A DNA stretch of 64,000 nucleotides from contig PLTD01000060.1 in NCBI GenBank assembly GCA_003165335.1, positions 1-64,000 on the forward strand, given 5' to 3'. A program made the position numbers and the translations under genes. The notes under the pieces were generated by a model. That model was not told the origin of the DNA. It worked only from the letters and a program-made list of their open reading frames with translations, and ran no database searches. The DNA comes from Rhodospirillales bacterium (GTDB lineage Bacteria > Pseudomonadota > Alphaproteobacteria > BOG-932 > Roseiterribacteraceae). Below are positions 8,894-18,388 of this stretch, one piece after another (within the stretch, counting starts at the first letter, position 1; each line of letters starts with the position of its first letter).

Positions 8894-10387
8894 ATGGAGA
8901 TCAACTTCGTCAAACCCGCGCTGCCAGGCAACGGTACGATTGTTCTCGCAATATTCGAAGAACGCGGGTTGGGAGAGCTTGGCCAAACTGTCGACAAGGC
9001 GTCGGGAGGGCAACTGACGCGTGCCATGACCGCCGCCGGTTTCAGCGGTAAGTCTGACGAGACTCTGATGATACAGGCCCCAGCTTGGTTTGATCGCGTG
9101 TTGCTGATCGGGATGGGCAAGCTCGATCTGGTTAAGCCCATGGTAGCTGAGGCGGCAGGAGGGGGTATCTATGCTCAACTCGTCTCAGCAAAAGCCACAT
9201 CGGCCACGGTGATCCCCGATACGCCTAAGGACGTCCCTGCTGGATTCAATTTTGCCGCTGACATCGCCATGGGTGCGTTGCTGCGATCATATCGCTTCGA
9301 CAAATACAGGACGGTTCAAAAGCCGGGACAAAAGCCGGTCCTTACGGAGCTCACCATTGCGGCGGTGCATCCCAATGCAGCGCGAAGCGGGTTCAACAGG
9401 GCAAAGGCGGTTGCCGAGGCTGTTTTCTTTACGCGCGACCTGGTGTCGGAGCCCGCAAACATCCTTTATCCGGAAAGCTTTGCCGAGCGTGTGCGCGAGC
9501 GCCTGACCGGTCTCGGCGTCACAGTCGAGGTTCTGGGCGAGGCGAAACTCGCCAAGCTAGGAATGGGAGCTCTGTTGGGGGTCGGGCAGGGGAGCGAGCG
9601 AGAAACTCAGCTTGTCGTCATGAGTTACAACGGCGCACCGAAGGTTAAGAATAAACGGCCGGTCGCCTTCGTCGGCAAAGGCGTAACTTTCGATACCGGA
9701 GGTATATCGCTCAAGCCTGGTGCCGGAATGGAAGATATGAAGTGGGATATGGCAGGGGCCGGCGCAGTCGCCGGGTTAATCGCCGCTCTTGCGGGACGCA
9801 AAGCAAAGGTTAACGCCGTTGGCGTCATTGCATTGGTTGAAAATATGCCTGATGGCAAAGCGCAGCGACCTGGCGACATCGTCAAATCCATGTCAGGCCA
9901 AACTATAGAGGTTCTGAATACCGATGCCGAAGGTCGGCTCGCCCTTGCCGATGCGCTTTGGTACACCGTTGACCGATTTAAACCTCAGGCGATGGTCGAT
10001 CTAGCCACCCTTACCGGTGCCGTCATCATTGCACTGGGGAGTGAATTCGCTGCCGTGTTTGCCAACGACGATGGCTTGGCTAATCAATTGTTGGCAGCCG
10101 GGACGGAGACCGGGGAAAAACTCTGGCGCCTCCCGATGGTCGATTCCTACGACAAACAGATCGATACAGATGCAGCTGATATGAAAAACATATCGGATGG
10201 TCGGGGTGCGGGCAGCGCAATCGGAGCGGTATTCCTGAAGCGCTTCGTCAAGGATACGAAGTGGGCTCACCTCGATATCGCTGGGGTCGCATGGTCGAAG
10301 AAGGATTCGGCGACGGTGCCGAAGGGGGCAACCGCCTTCGGCGTGCGGCTGCTCGACCGGTTCGTGGCCGACTCATTCGAACATTGA
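8894..10387 (+). CDS. pepA: Leucyl aminopeptidase (M17 family)
   Basis: VGKGVTFDTGGISLKP, NTDAEGRLALADAL motifs; start at MEINFVKPALPG preceded by GAGGGGTT. Confidence 0.96.
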   Translation: MEINFVKPALPGNGTIVLAIFEERGLGELGQTVDKASGGQLTRAMTAAGFSGKSDETLMIQAPAWFDRVLLIGMGKLDLVKPMVAEAAGGGIYAQLVSAKATSATVIPDTPKDVPAGFNFAADIAMGALLRSYRFDKYRTVQKPGQKPVLTELTIAAVHPNAARSGFNRAKAVAEAVFFTRDLVSEPANILYPESFAERVRERLTGLGVTVEVLGEAKLAKLGMGALLGVGQGSERETQLVVMSYNGAPKVKNKRPVAFVGKGVTFDTGGISLKPGAGMEDMKWDMAGAGAVAGLIAALAGRKAKVNAVGVIALVENMPDGKAQRPGDIVKSMSGQTIEVLNTDAEGRLALADALWYTVDRFKPQAMVDLATLTGAVIIALGSEFAAVFANDDGLANQLLAAGTETGEKLWRLPMVDSYDKQIDTDAADMKNISDGRGAGSAIGAVFLKRFVKDTKWAHLDIAGVAWSKKDSATVPKGATAFGVRLLDRFVADSFEH

Positions 10388-10827
10388 GCGAGGTCCGATT
10401 CTATCATCTGCAGCGCCAGCGCCTGGAAGATGCGCTGCCCGCCTTGCTGGAAAAGGCGCGGGATCGTGGACACAGGATTGTGGTGCAGGCCGGCTCGCCC
10501 GAGCGTGTAAAGGCGCTGGACGCACTGCTGTGGACTTATCGCCCCGAGAGCTTTCTGGCGCACGGCAGCGCGTCGGCCTCTGCGCCGGAACAACCTATCT
10601 GGCTCACTGCAGATGAGGAAAACCCGAACGCCGCCGATGTGCTGATCCTGGTCGACGGGGCGTCCGCCGAGGTCGCGCCCTACAAGCTGTGTTGCGAACT
10701 GTTCGACGGACAGGACGAAGACGCAGTCGCCGCCGCGCGCCAGCGGTGGAGCGAGTATAAGACCGCCGGTCACGCCATCACCTATTGGCAGCAGAGTGAG
10801 CGCGGCGGCTGGGAAAAGCGGGCCTAG
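10384..10827 (+). CDS. holC: DNA polymerase III subunit chi
   Basis: LSEVRFYHLQ...LEKARDRGHRIVVQAGSPERVKALDALLWTYRPESFLAHG; TTG start overlapping the pepA stop (TTGA). Confidence 0.9.
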   Translation: MSEVRFYHLQRQRLEDALPALLEKARDRGHRIVVQAGSPERVKALDALLWTYRPESFLAHGSASASAPEQPIWLTADEENPNAADVLILVDGASAEVAPYKLCCELFDGQDEDAVAAARQRWSEYKTAGHAITYWQQSERGGWEKRA

Positions 10828-11867
10828 CTCTCCCGTTTCTTCAACAGCAACTCCGCGATCTGCACCGCGTTCAGCGCGGCGCCTTTCAGAAGTTGGTCGC
10901 CGGCGACGAACAACGCTATGGATCGGCCACTTGGGTCGCTCAAGTCCTGGCGGATGCGGCCGACCAGAATGTCATCCTGACCAGAGGCTTCGATCGGCAT
11001 CGGGAAGTGGTTGTTCGGCGCGTCGTCGACCAATCGAACGCCGGGGGCGTCGGCAATGAGCGCACGGGCCCGGTCGGGCGTCATCGGGTTTTCGAACTCG
11101 ACCGTGATCGCGACGCTGTGGGCGCGTAGCACCGGCACGCGCACGCAAGTGGCTGAGACCGCCAGATCCGGAGCGCCGAATATTTTGCGAGCCTCAGCGA
11201 TGACCTTGGACTCCTCGCCGTTATAGCCGGTCGCTGGGTCGATCGTGGTATTATGGCTGAATAAGTTGAATGCGTAGGGGTGGGGTAGGACGGTGTGCTC
11301 GTATTCGCGCCCTTCCAGATAGGCCCGGGTCGAATGTCGCAGTTCCTCCATCGCCGCCGCGCCGGCACCAGATGCTGCCTGGTAGGTGGCGACAATAAGT
11401 CGGCGAATGGGGTTACTGCGATGCAAGGGCCATAGCGGCGTCAACGAGATAATTGCCGCGCAATTCGGATTTGCAATGATGCCCCTATGGCCTTCCAGCG
11501 CATCCGGATTGATTTCGGGCACAACTAGCGGAATGTCGGCATCCATGCGGAAGGCAGAGGAATTGTCGACCACGACTGCGCCGCGCCGGACTGCAAGCGG
11601 TCCGAAATGCTTTGATGGGCCGCTGCCCGCCGAAAACAGTGTCAGATCGATATTGTGGAAATTTTCCTCGTTCAGTTCTTCAACCGCGGTATCCTCGCCG
11701 CGGAAGGGTAAGGTGCGGCCGACAGACCGTTTGGATGCAAACAGGCGCAGCGACGCCAACGGAAAATTGCGCTGTTCCAGGCAGTGAATTAGTTCGATGC
11801 CGACCGCACCGGTGGCGCCGACAATCGCGACGCGGGGGTTCGATAAAGTCTGGTAACTGGCGCTCAT
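10824..11867 (-). CDS. asd: Aspartate-semialdehyde dehydrogenase
   Basis: VAIVGATGAVGIELI, IANPNCAAI, CVRVPVLRAHS motifs; start at MSASYQTLS. Confidence 0.93.
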   Translation of the reverse strand: MSASYQTLSNPRVAIVGATGAVGIELIHCLEQRNFPLASLRLFASKRSVGRTLPFRGEDTAVEELNEENFHNIDLTLFSAGSGPSKHFGPLAVRRGAVVVDNSSAFRMDADIPLVVPEINPDALEGHRGIIANPNCAAIISLTPLWPLHRSNPIRRLIVATYQAASGAGAAAMEELRHSTRAYLEGREYEHTVLPHPYAFNLFSHNTTIDPATGYNGEESKVIAEARKIFGAPDLAVSATCVRVPVLRAHSVAITVEFENPMTPDRARALIADAPGVRLVDDAPNNHFPMPIEASGQDDILVGRIRQDLSDPSGRSIALFVAGDQLLKGAALNAVQIAELLLKKRES

Positions 11868-11917
11868 CACTCACTCCGATAATGCGGGCCGATAATGCGG
11901 GTGGGGTGGAGCCAGAC

Positions 11918-11951
11918 AACAAAAAGGCCCCGTCCGACACCGGCGAGGCCT
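11918..11951 (-). terminator. Intrinsic terminator/attenuator stem-loop upstream of asd
   Basis: Minus-strand AGGCCTCGCCGGTGTCGGACGGGGCCTTTTT: about 11-bp GC-rich stem with one bulge, GTGT loop, T-run. Confidence 0.85.
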
Positions 11952-11974
11952 GTTTGGTTCGTTCTAGCCTGACT

Positions 11975-12055
11975 TCAGCCGAACAACTCCGCACAAGCGC
12001 CACCGGCGGTGGTCTTGGTCGTCGTCGTCGTTTTTTTAAACATGAAGCTGGGCAT
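11975..12055 (-). CDS. Thr/Lys-rich 26-aa leader peptide (candidate attenuator of asd)
   Basis: Minus-strand ATGCCCAGCTTCATGTTTAAAAAAACGACGACGACGACCAAGACCACC...TGA = MPSFMFKKTTTTTKTTAGGACAELFG; AGGA 7 nt upstream of ATG; followed 24 nt later by a terminator and then asd. Confidence 0.75.
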   Translation of the reverse strand: MPSFMFKKTTTTTKTTAGGACAELFG

Positions 12056-12188
12056 GGCGCGGTCCTAAAGCGACGACGGACGTTTGTAAAGTCTTCCGTA
12101 AAGAAGTCGGGTCAGGGTGGACGGTAGCGGGAGCGCCCGCTATAAGGCGCGCAAATCTCCATCTTTTTTTAAACCGTAAGAGAACCGC

Positions 12189-12611
12189 ATGTCTGTCGAA
12201 CGCACCTTTTCTATCATTAAGCCCGACGCCACGCGGCGCAACCTTACCGGGTCAATTAACCAGAAGCTGGAAGCCGCAGGCTTGCGGATTGTTGGTCAAA
12301 AGCGACTGCAGCTAACAGAGGCGCAGGCCAAGGCCTTCTACGCTGTCCATGCAGAGCGTCCGTTCTACGGTGAACTGGTCAGCTTCATGATCTCCGGTCC
12401 GGTCGTGGTCCAGGTTCTGGAAGGCGATAATGCTGTCGCGAAAAATCGAGCGATCATGGGCGCGACCAATCCGGCCAATGCCGAATCAGGCACAATCCGT
12501 AAGGAATTTGCTGAATCAATCGAGGCCAACTCGGTTCATGGATCGGACAGCCTCGAGAATGCGAAGAACGAGATCGCGTTCTTCTTCTCCGAATCCGAAA
12601 TCGTCGGTTAG
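12189..12611 (+). CDS. ndk: Nucleoside diphosphate kinase
   Basis: [14 protein letters not shown] and [16 protein letters not shown] (catalytic His motif). Confidence 0.98.
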   Translation: MSVERTFSIIKPDATRRNLTGSINQKLEAAGLRIVGQKRLQLTEAQAKAFYAVHAERPFYGELVSFMISGPVVVQVLEGDNAVAKNRAIMGATNPANAESGTIRKEFAESIEANSVHGSDSLENAKNEIAFFFSESEIVG

Positions 12612-12626
12612 TGCCGCTTTCGTTGG

Positions 12627-12647
12627 CCGGGACCTATAAGGTCCCGG
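12627..12647. terminator. Perfect 9-bp inverted repeat, likely bidirectional transcription stop structure between ndk and a small convergent ORF
   Basis: CCGGGACCTATAAGGTCCCGG; lacks a clear T-run on the + side. Confidence 0.5.
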
Positions 12648-12780
12648 TGACGAAACCAATGAACAGCACTAGGACGACCACGCCTATTATGCTGCGGACA
12701 AGCAGATGGGTGAACCCGCTCCACATCCGCTTGTGAGACTCTAGATCCGGGAAATCTTCTGTGGTGACCGGGCTGCTCAT
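12634..12780 (-). CDS. 48-aa aa3-type cytochrome c oxidase subunit IV-like small membrane protein
   Basis: MSSPVTTEDFPDLESHKRMWSGFTHLLVRSIIGVVVLVLFIGFVTGTL; HKRMWxGFTxL followed by one TM helix, as in the bacterial aa3-type CoxIV family; below ORF-track length cutoff. Confidence 0.6.
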   Translation of the reverse strand: MSSPVTTEDFPDLESHKRMWSGFTHLLVRSIIGVVVLVLFIGFVTGTL

Positions 12781-12872
12781 GCTATTTCCTCGCTAACTGG
12801 TATTAATCTTTTAGACACGATGGCGCTTCGTCATCAAGTCGAATATCAAGATTTCGGGCGGTCTGCGGCGCT

Positions 12873-13541
12873 TTACCCGAGTGGGTTCAGCAATGGGGTC
12901 TGAGCGAATTTGCCGGCTGTAATACGGGCTATTTCGTCAACAATTTTAACGCGCCCTTCTGCGATCAGTCTAACCGCGAGCGGGTAGCAGCGATGTTCCG
13001 CCTCTAAGATGCGTCTGGAGAGAGCATCTTCGTCGTCGCCGTCATGGACCGGTACCGCAGCCTGAAGGATGATCGGACCTGCATCCATTTCGGGACGCAC
13101 AAAATGAACCGTGCAGCCGGAAAAGCGTACTCCGGCAGCCAATGCCTGTGCATGCGAATCAAGCCCCTTAAATGAGGGCAGAAGCGACGGATGGATGTTA
13201 ATCAGCCTGTCGTGCCAACTCTGAGCGAAGCCCGCCGTAAGCAATCGCATAAATCCCGCGAGGCAGACCAAGCCGACCTCTGCTTCGCAAAGAGCATTGT
13301 CGAGTGCAGCATCGAATGATTCGCGGTTGGTGAAGTCTTTATGTGGAATTACCAGAGTCCGAATGCCAGCATCAACTGCGCGCTGTAGCCCTCCAGCGTC
13401 TGCACGGTTCGAAATGACGAGTGCGATTTCGGCCGGATACGAGGCGTCGGTTGTTGCGTCGATCAGGGCTTGAAGATTACTGCCCCGCCCGGAGATCAGA
13501 ACGCCCAGTTTCAGCTTTGGAACTGAAGTGAGTCCTACCAT
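12873..13541 (-). CDS. purN: Phosphoribosylglycinamide formyltransferase
   Basis: [54 protein letters not shown]. Confidence 0.97.
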   Translation of the reverse strand: MVGLTSVPKLKLGVLISGRGSNLQALIDATTDASYPAEIALVISNRADAGGLQRAVDAGIRTLVIPHKDFTNRESFDAALDNALCEAEVGLVCLAGFMRLLTAGFAQSWHDRLINIHPSLLPSFKGLDSHAQALAAGVRFSGCTVHFVRPEMDAGPIILQAAVPVHDGDDEDALSRRILEAEHRCYPLAVRLIAEGRVKIVDEIARITAGKFAQTPLLNPLG

Positions 13542-14668
13542 GCTGACTCGACATGGGAAATCTGAACTCGATTTTCGTCCGGCGCCTTTACGACCGTGCC
13601 GATATCGCGTGCGCCGATATCGGCCAACAGGGCCAAGGTATCGTCTCGGTTGTTGGCTGCGACGATCGCGACCATGCCGATCCCGCAGTTGAATGTCCGA
13701 GCCAGTTCAGCGGCGGGAAGGCCGCCCACGCCGGCCATCCAGCGAAAAACCGGGGACAAGCTCCATTTATTGGCATCCAACGCGACACCCAGACCGTCGG
13801 GTAGTACGCGCGGAATATTCTCAGTCAAGCCGCCGCCGGTAATATGGGCGAAACCCTTCACTAGGCCAGAGCGCACTAATTTCAGGGCAGGCTGAACGTA
13901 AATCACGGTGGGAGTCAGCAACGCGTCGCCGAGCGTCTTGGCAGGCTCGAACGGGGCAGGAGCGGTCCAATCCAGCCCAGATTGCTCGACCAGCTTGCGC
14001 ACAAGCGAATAGCCGTTGGAATGTACACCGCTCGAAGGCAGCCCGATGACGACATCTCCTTCGACGATGTTTGTTCCGTCGAGCGCTTGGCCGCGTTCGA
14101 CTGCGCCGACCGCGAAGCCGGCCAGGTCGTAATCGCCTTCGGCGTAGAGCCCGGGCATCTCGGCTGTTTCGCCGCCTATTAACGCGCAGCCGGCGATCCT
14201 GCACCCTTCGGCGATACCCGCGATAATTCTGCGGGCGGTATCGACCTCCAGTTTGCCGGTCGCGAAATAATCGAGGAAGAAGAGCGGCTCGGCTCCCTGA
14301 ACGATCAAGTCGTTGACGCTCATGGCAACAAGATCAATGCCGATCGTGTCATGCAGGCCCGTCGCAATTGCGATCTTCAGTTTCGTGCCGACTCCGTCTG
14401 TGGTCGCAACCAGGATCGGGTCCTTGAAGCCTGCAGCTTTCGGATCAAATAACGCGCCGAATCCACCAAGTGACGCTGTCGTCCCCGAGCGCGCTGAAGC
14501 GCGCGCCAGAGGAGCGATCGCTTTTACCAGCGCCGCCCCGGCATCGATGTCTACCCCGGCAGCCTTATAGGCGCCGATGGGTTCGTTCTTTGGTGTGGTA
14601 ATGGCGTCCTCGCGCTCGCTAAGATATGGTCCGGGCAACCCAATAAGGCGATTGGCTTCGGCGGGCAT
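13535..14668 (-). CDS. purM: Phosphoribosylformylglycinamidine cyclo-ligase
   Basis: [41 protein letters not shown] motifs; overlaps purN. Confidence 0.97.
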   Translation of the reverse strand: MPAEANRLIGLPGPYLSEREDAITTPKNEPIGAYKAAGVDIDAGAALVKAIAPLARASARSGTTASLGGFGALFDPKAAGFKDPILVATTDGVGTKLKIAIATGLHDTIGIDLVAMSVNDLIVQGAEPLFFLDYFATGKLEVDTARRIIAGIAEGCRIAGCALIGGETAEMPGLYAEGDYDLAGFAVGAVERGQALDGTNIVEGDVVIGLPSSGVHSNGYSLVRKLVEQSGLDWTAPAPFEPAKTLGDALLTPTVIYVQPALKLVRSGLVKGFAHITGGGLTENIPRVLPDGLGVALDANKWSLSPVFRWMAGVGGLPAAELARTFNCGIGMVAIVAANNRDDTLALLADIGARDIGTVVKAPDENRVQISHVESAW

Positions 14669-14680
14669 AGATGAGCGAAC

Positions 14681-15916
14681 ATGAACTGCTTTGCAATGTT
14701 TAGAGGCTTAGAGAAGGTCCGAATCTCCGCGATTGCGGCAATTTTGGTTGCCAGCCTAACCTTGGCGGCGAATGGACACGCCGAAACCTATATGACGGTT
14801 AGCGACGTGCCCGTGGACGTTACTGCGAAGAATGCTGCTGCTGCGCGGGATCAAGCAATCGCGACCGCGCAGGGCAAGGCTTTCGATCGGCTGGTCAAAC
14901 GTTTGGTGCCCAATGCAGCAGATCAGGCGCGGATCCACCCAAGCCAAGAGATGATCGAAGGCTTCGTACAAGACTTTGGAGTCGAAAACGAACGGGTGTC
15001 GCCGGTTAGATATATCGGCCTCTATAGCGTGCGTTTTCGAGCGAGCTTGGTGAAAAAATATCTAACCGATTCGGGCGTCAATGCCGTAGGTGACCAGCAG
15101 CAGGTTTTGGTTGTGCCATTATACAGGACAGCTACCGGCGCGCTTCTTTGGGACGGCGGAAATGATTGGCGTGCGGCCTGGGATCGCGGCGGATTTGGCG
15201 ACGGACCGGTCACGCTGATTCTGCCGAATGGCGATTCGTTCGACACTGGATCTTTGTCCGCCGCGGCAGCGGGAAACGGCGATATGGGCGGGCTCGGTAC
15301 TCTGATCGGCCGATATCATGCTGCCGGGGTCATTGTAGCGACAGCCGCCCCTCGTGATCCCGCGCTTGGTGCATCATCAGGTTTGTCACTGACGCTGGCG
15401 ACCTACGACCAGACGGGGCCGAAGGGAGCGCAGACGCTGACGATCAATCCTGTTCCCGGCGAGCAAGCGCAAAAAACCCTGTTGCGCGGTGTATCCGCCT
15501 CGGCTGACCTGCTCGAGACAGGTTGGCGACAGGCGATTGCCAACGGCGGTTCTACGGGGCTGGTGGTATCCTCGGGGGCGCCCGAGCAAGCGGATGTCAG
15601 CGCTGGTCAAACGGCCTCTAGTGCAATCACAACTTATCGAATCGGATTGCCGCTGGTTGGCGTCGCCGAGTGGGTGAAGGTTCGCAATCAACTTGCGGCG
15701 ACAGGCGGAGTACAGCGTATTTCGCTCGATGCGCTTACGAGAGAAGGCGCAGCCTTTACGCTCGATTTTTCGGGCGATGCATTGGCCCTTCAAGCAGCCT
15801 TGTCGGGGAGCGGCTATGTGTTGGTTCAGACAACGCCTGCGAATGCCGCCGGACCTGGCTCATTCCAATTGCGCGCAGTAACCAGCGTGTCGCCCGGACC
15901 TTCGACTGCGCAATGA
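14681..15916 (+). CDS. DUF2066 domain-containing exported protein
   Basis: Signal peptide; [33 protein letters not shown] motif typical of alphaproteobacterial DUF2066 proteins next to purM. Confidence 0.75.
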   Translation: MNCFAMFRGLEKVRISAIAAILVASLTLAANGHAETYMTVSDVPVDVTAKNAAAARDQAIATAQGKAFDRLVKRLVPNAADQARIHPSQEMIEGFVQDFGVENERVSPVRYIGLYSVRFRASLVKKYLTDSGVNAVGDQQQVLVVPLYRTATGALLWDGGNDWRAAWDRGGFGDGPVTLILPNGDSFDTGSLSAAAAGNGDMGGLGTLIGRYHAAGVIVATAAPRDPALGASSGLSLTLATYDQTGPKGAQTLTINPVPGEQAQKTLLRGVSASADLLETGWRQAIANGGSTGLVVSSGAPEQADVSAGQTASSAITTYRIGLPLVGVAEWVKVRNQLAATGGVQRISLDALTREGAAFTLDFSGDALALQAALSGSGYVLVQTTPANAAGPGSFQLRAVTSVSPGPSTAQ

Positions 15917-17025
15917 TCGGCCGCGCGGAACTCCCTTTTGCGCGCCAGACTTTGTTCTGGATGGTCGTTGCAGCCGCTTTTATTCTACTCATATGGTTGC
16001 TGCGAGGGATGCTGCTGCCGTTTGTTTTAGGCATGGCGCTTGCCTATGTTTCGGCCCCCGCGGCCGACCGTCTTCAACAGGCTGGGGTGCCGCGCTGGAT
16101 AGCTACTTTGCTGGTCCTCGGGCTAGTCGTCGGTTTGGGCGTATTGGTGCTCGTCCTGGTGGTTCCTCTCATCATCAATCAGATCGCACAATTGGTGCAG
16201 CAGGCACCAGTTTATCTCGATGTTCTGCGCCATCGTATTTTGCCACAGATAACGGAGTTCGTTGCACGCATTGGTGGGCCGCGCGACGCGTTCGATGTCC
16301 AAAAGGCCGCCGGGGCCTATGTCGGCAGCGTTAGCTCGTGGATATTCGGAGTTTTGGGCCATATTTGGTCCAGTGGCTTGGCGATAGCCGATGTATTTTA
16401 TGTTTTGTTGCTGACACCTCTCGTGGCGTTCTATTTCCTGCGAGATTGGGATGGAATGATCGCGAAGCTCGATTCCTGGATTCCGTTGCGCCACCAAGTC
16501 CAGCTTCGTGGGTTGGCACGCGAAATCGATGATATTCTTGCAGGGTTCATACGTGGACAGGCCACGGTGTGCATTATTTTTGCTATCTATTATTCGGTTG
16601 CGCTGAGCGTAACCGGACTTGAGTTCGCTATTATAATTGGCATCGCTGCAGGGGTTCTTACGTTTATCCCCTACCTCGGAGCCAGCCTAGGGCTTCTCGC
16701 CAGCGTGATCGTCGGATTCATCCAATTCGACGATCACACGCGCGTAGCAATCGTCGCCGGCGTCTACATCCTCGGTCATTTGGTCGAAAGCAATTTGGTG
16801 ACCCCTTCATTGGTTGGCGACAGGGTGAAGCTTCATCCTGTCTGGATTATTTTTGCCTTGATGGCCGGTGGTGCTTTGTTTGGATTTACCGGAGTACTTC
16901 TGGCAGTGCCTGTTGCTGCGGTGGTCGGTGTCCTTGTGCGCTTCGGCCTTGGTCAATATCTCGACAGCAATTTCTACGACAATCGAGTGGCGCCACTACC
17001 GCCGGTTGACCCGGGCGACCTCTAA
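15913..17025 (+). CDS. AI-2E family transporter (PerM/YdiK-like permease)
   Basis: Polytopic; IPYLGASLGLLASVIVGF and LVESNLVTPSLVGDRVKLHPVWIIFALMAGG motifs; start at MIGRAEL with ATGA overlap. Confidence 0.9.
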   Translation: MIGRAELPFARQTLFWMVVAAAFILLIWLLRGMLLPFVLGMALAYVSAPAADRLQQAGVPRWIATLLVLGLVVGLGVLVLVLVVPLIINQIAQLVQQAPVYLDVLRHRILPQITEFVARIGGPRDAFDVQKAAGAYVGSVSSWIFGVLGHIWSSGLAIADVFYVLLLTPLVAFYFLRDWDGMIAKLDSWIPLRHQVQLRGLAREIDDILAGFIRGQATVCIIFAIYYSVALSVTGLEFAIIIGIAAGVLTFIPYLGASLGLLASVIVGFIQFDDHTRVAIVAGVYILGHLVESNLVTPSLVGDRVKLHPVWIIFALMAGGALFGFTGVLLAVPVAAVVGVLVRFGLGQYLDSNFYDNRVAPLPPVDPGDL

Positions 17026-17030
17026 ATCCG

Positions 17031-17738
17031 ATGTCGTTACCTGAACAGCTGCCGTTCGAGTTTGATCATCGGATTGCAAGGGGGGTTGGTGATTTTCTGG
17101 TGGCCGCCGGCAATAGACGGGCGATCGAATGGATAGATCGGTGGCCCGAATGGCCCTTTACGGCTTTAGTTGTCGTCGGGCCGAAGGGGAGCGGGAAAAC
17201 GCACCTCGCGGCTCTATGGAAGGCTCAATCTTGTGCGGAAGTTGTCGAACTGAGTAGCGGCAACATCGAGCGGGCCGCGGCGATCGCCGGGTCGGGTCGG
17301 CCAGTCCTTATCGATGATTGCGATCTTGCTCTCCAAACGCCTGAAGCGGAGCGCGCGCTTCTTCAACTGTATAACCTTATGCGCGCGGCTCAAGGACAGC
17401 TTTTCCTTACAGCAGCTAGATCTCCCGGCGATTGGCATATCGACATTCCTGATCTGAAATCGCGATTGAAGAGTGCGATGATAGTCACGATCGATCCACC
17501 GGACGATGGGATGCTGGCTTCAGTTGCAGTTAAACTCTTCTCGGACCGCCAGGTGGTAGTAGGCGAAGACGTCATCGCTTATTTGGTTAATCGAGGCGAG
17601 CGCAGTTTTGAGGGTCTGGCGCGTGCCGTCGATGCGCTCGATCGAGCGGCGCTCGCCGCCAAGCGCCCGATAACATCCGTTCTGGCGCGAGAGATTCTTG
17701 CGGGAACGGAACAGTATGACGAGACGAACGAAGTCTAG
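17031..17738 (+). CDS. DnaA-related regulatory protein (HdaA-like)
   Basis: QLPFEFDHRIARGVGDFLVAAGNRRAIEWIDRWPEWPFTALVVVGPKGSGKTHLA; short DnaA-like ATPase. Confidence 0.85.
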   Translation: MSLPEQLPFEFDHRIARGVGDFLVAAGNRRAIEWIDRWPEWPFTALVVVGPKGSGKTHLAALWKAQSCAEVVELSSGNIERAAAIAGSGRPVLIDDCDLALQTPEAERALLQLYNLMRAAQGQLFLTAARSPGDWHIDIPDLKSRLKSAMIVTIDPPDDGMLASVAVKLFSDRQVVVGEDVIAYLVNRGERSFEGLARAVDALDRAALAAKRPITSVLAREILAGTEQYDETNEV

Positions 17739-17743
17739 TCTAT

Positions 17744-18244
17744 TCAGTGAGGCGTCAGAAACCGCCTCAAACTTGCTTGATCCGAAGACAGTCGATCCCA
17801 CGACCCGGCTTTAACGTCAAAGATCGCCAGTGCGCAGGTTGGAAATTTTTCACGCACCGCTGAAGCACCAGCACTGGAAGAATGTCCTGACAGCCATAAT
17901 GCGACTTCCTGCATGCAGGGATTGTGACCGATGACCAAAACATTCTCTATATTCTGCGGACACTCGCGCAGGCGCGCTATCAGTTTAGCGGCGCTGCATA
18001 GATAAAGTTCTCGTTCGATTGTCGGTTCTAGCGATTGTGCTAGCTCTGCGGCAGCTATTTCCCAGGTTTCTCGAGTGCGACACGCTGCAGACACAAGGGC
18101 CAAGTCAATGATCGTATGGGATAAAATTTTGCCTGCCCAGGCCGCATCTCGTCGTCCTCGCTCGGTCAGCGGGCGATCAAAATCCTGTTGGCCGAGAAGC
18201 GGTTGAGCTGCCTTTGCATGGCGAAGAAGAGACAAGACCGGCAT
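17744..18244 (-). CDS. SixA-like histidine phosphatase
   Basis: MPVLSLLRHAKAAQP ... DRPLTERGRRDA ... VLVIGHNPCMQEVALWL. Confidence 0.88.
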   Translation of the reverse strand: MPVLSLLRHAKAAQPLLGQQDFDRPLTERGRRDAAWAGKILSHTIIDLALVSAACRTRETWEIAAAELAQSLEPTIERELYLCSAAKLIARLRECPQNIENVLVIGHNPCMQEVALWLSGHSSSAGASAVREKFPTCALAIFDVKAGSWDRLSSDQASLRRFLTPH

Positions 18245-18388
18245 GTCGAATCTTTCGGTATTCTTTGCGATTTGTGCATTTGATCAGCTTGTCTTTGGTA
18301 GCGCATTCGTCGCGATTTTGCTATGTACGTGGCGCGAGCGATGGCTGACTATTAAAGTCCGTCCGATTTCTGCATTTGCGAGGATGGA

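Noticed and set aside
13821-14204. Arg-rich 127-aa ORF overlapping purM in an alternate frame
   Set aside because: Arg-rich artefact of GC-rich third positions.
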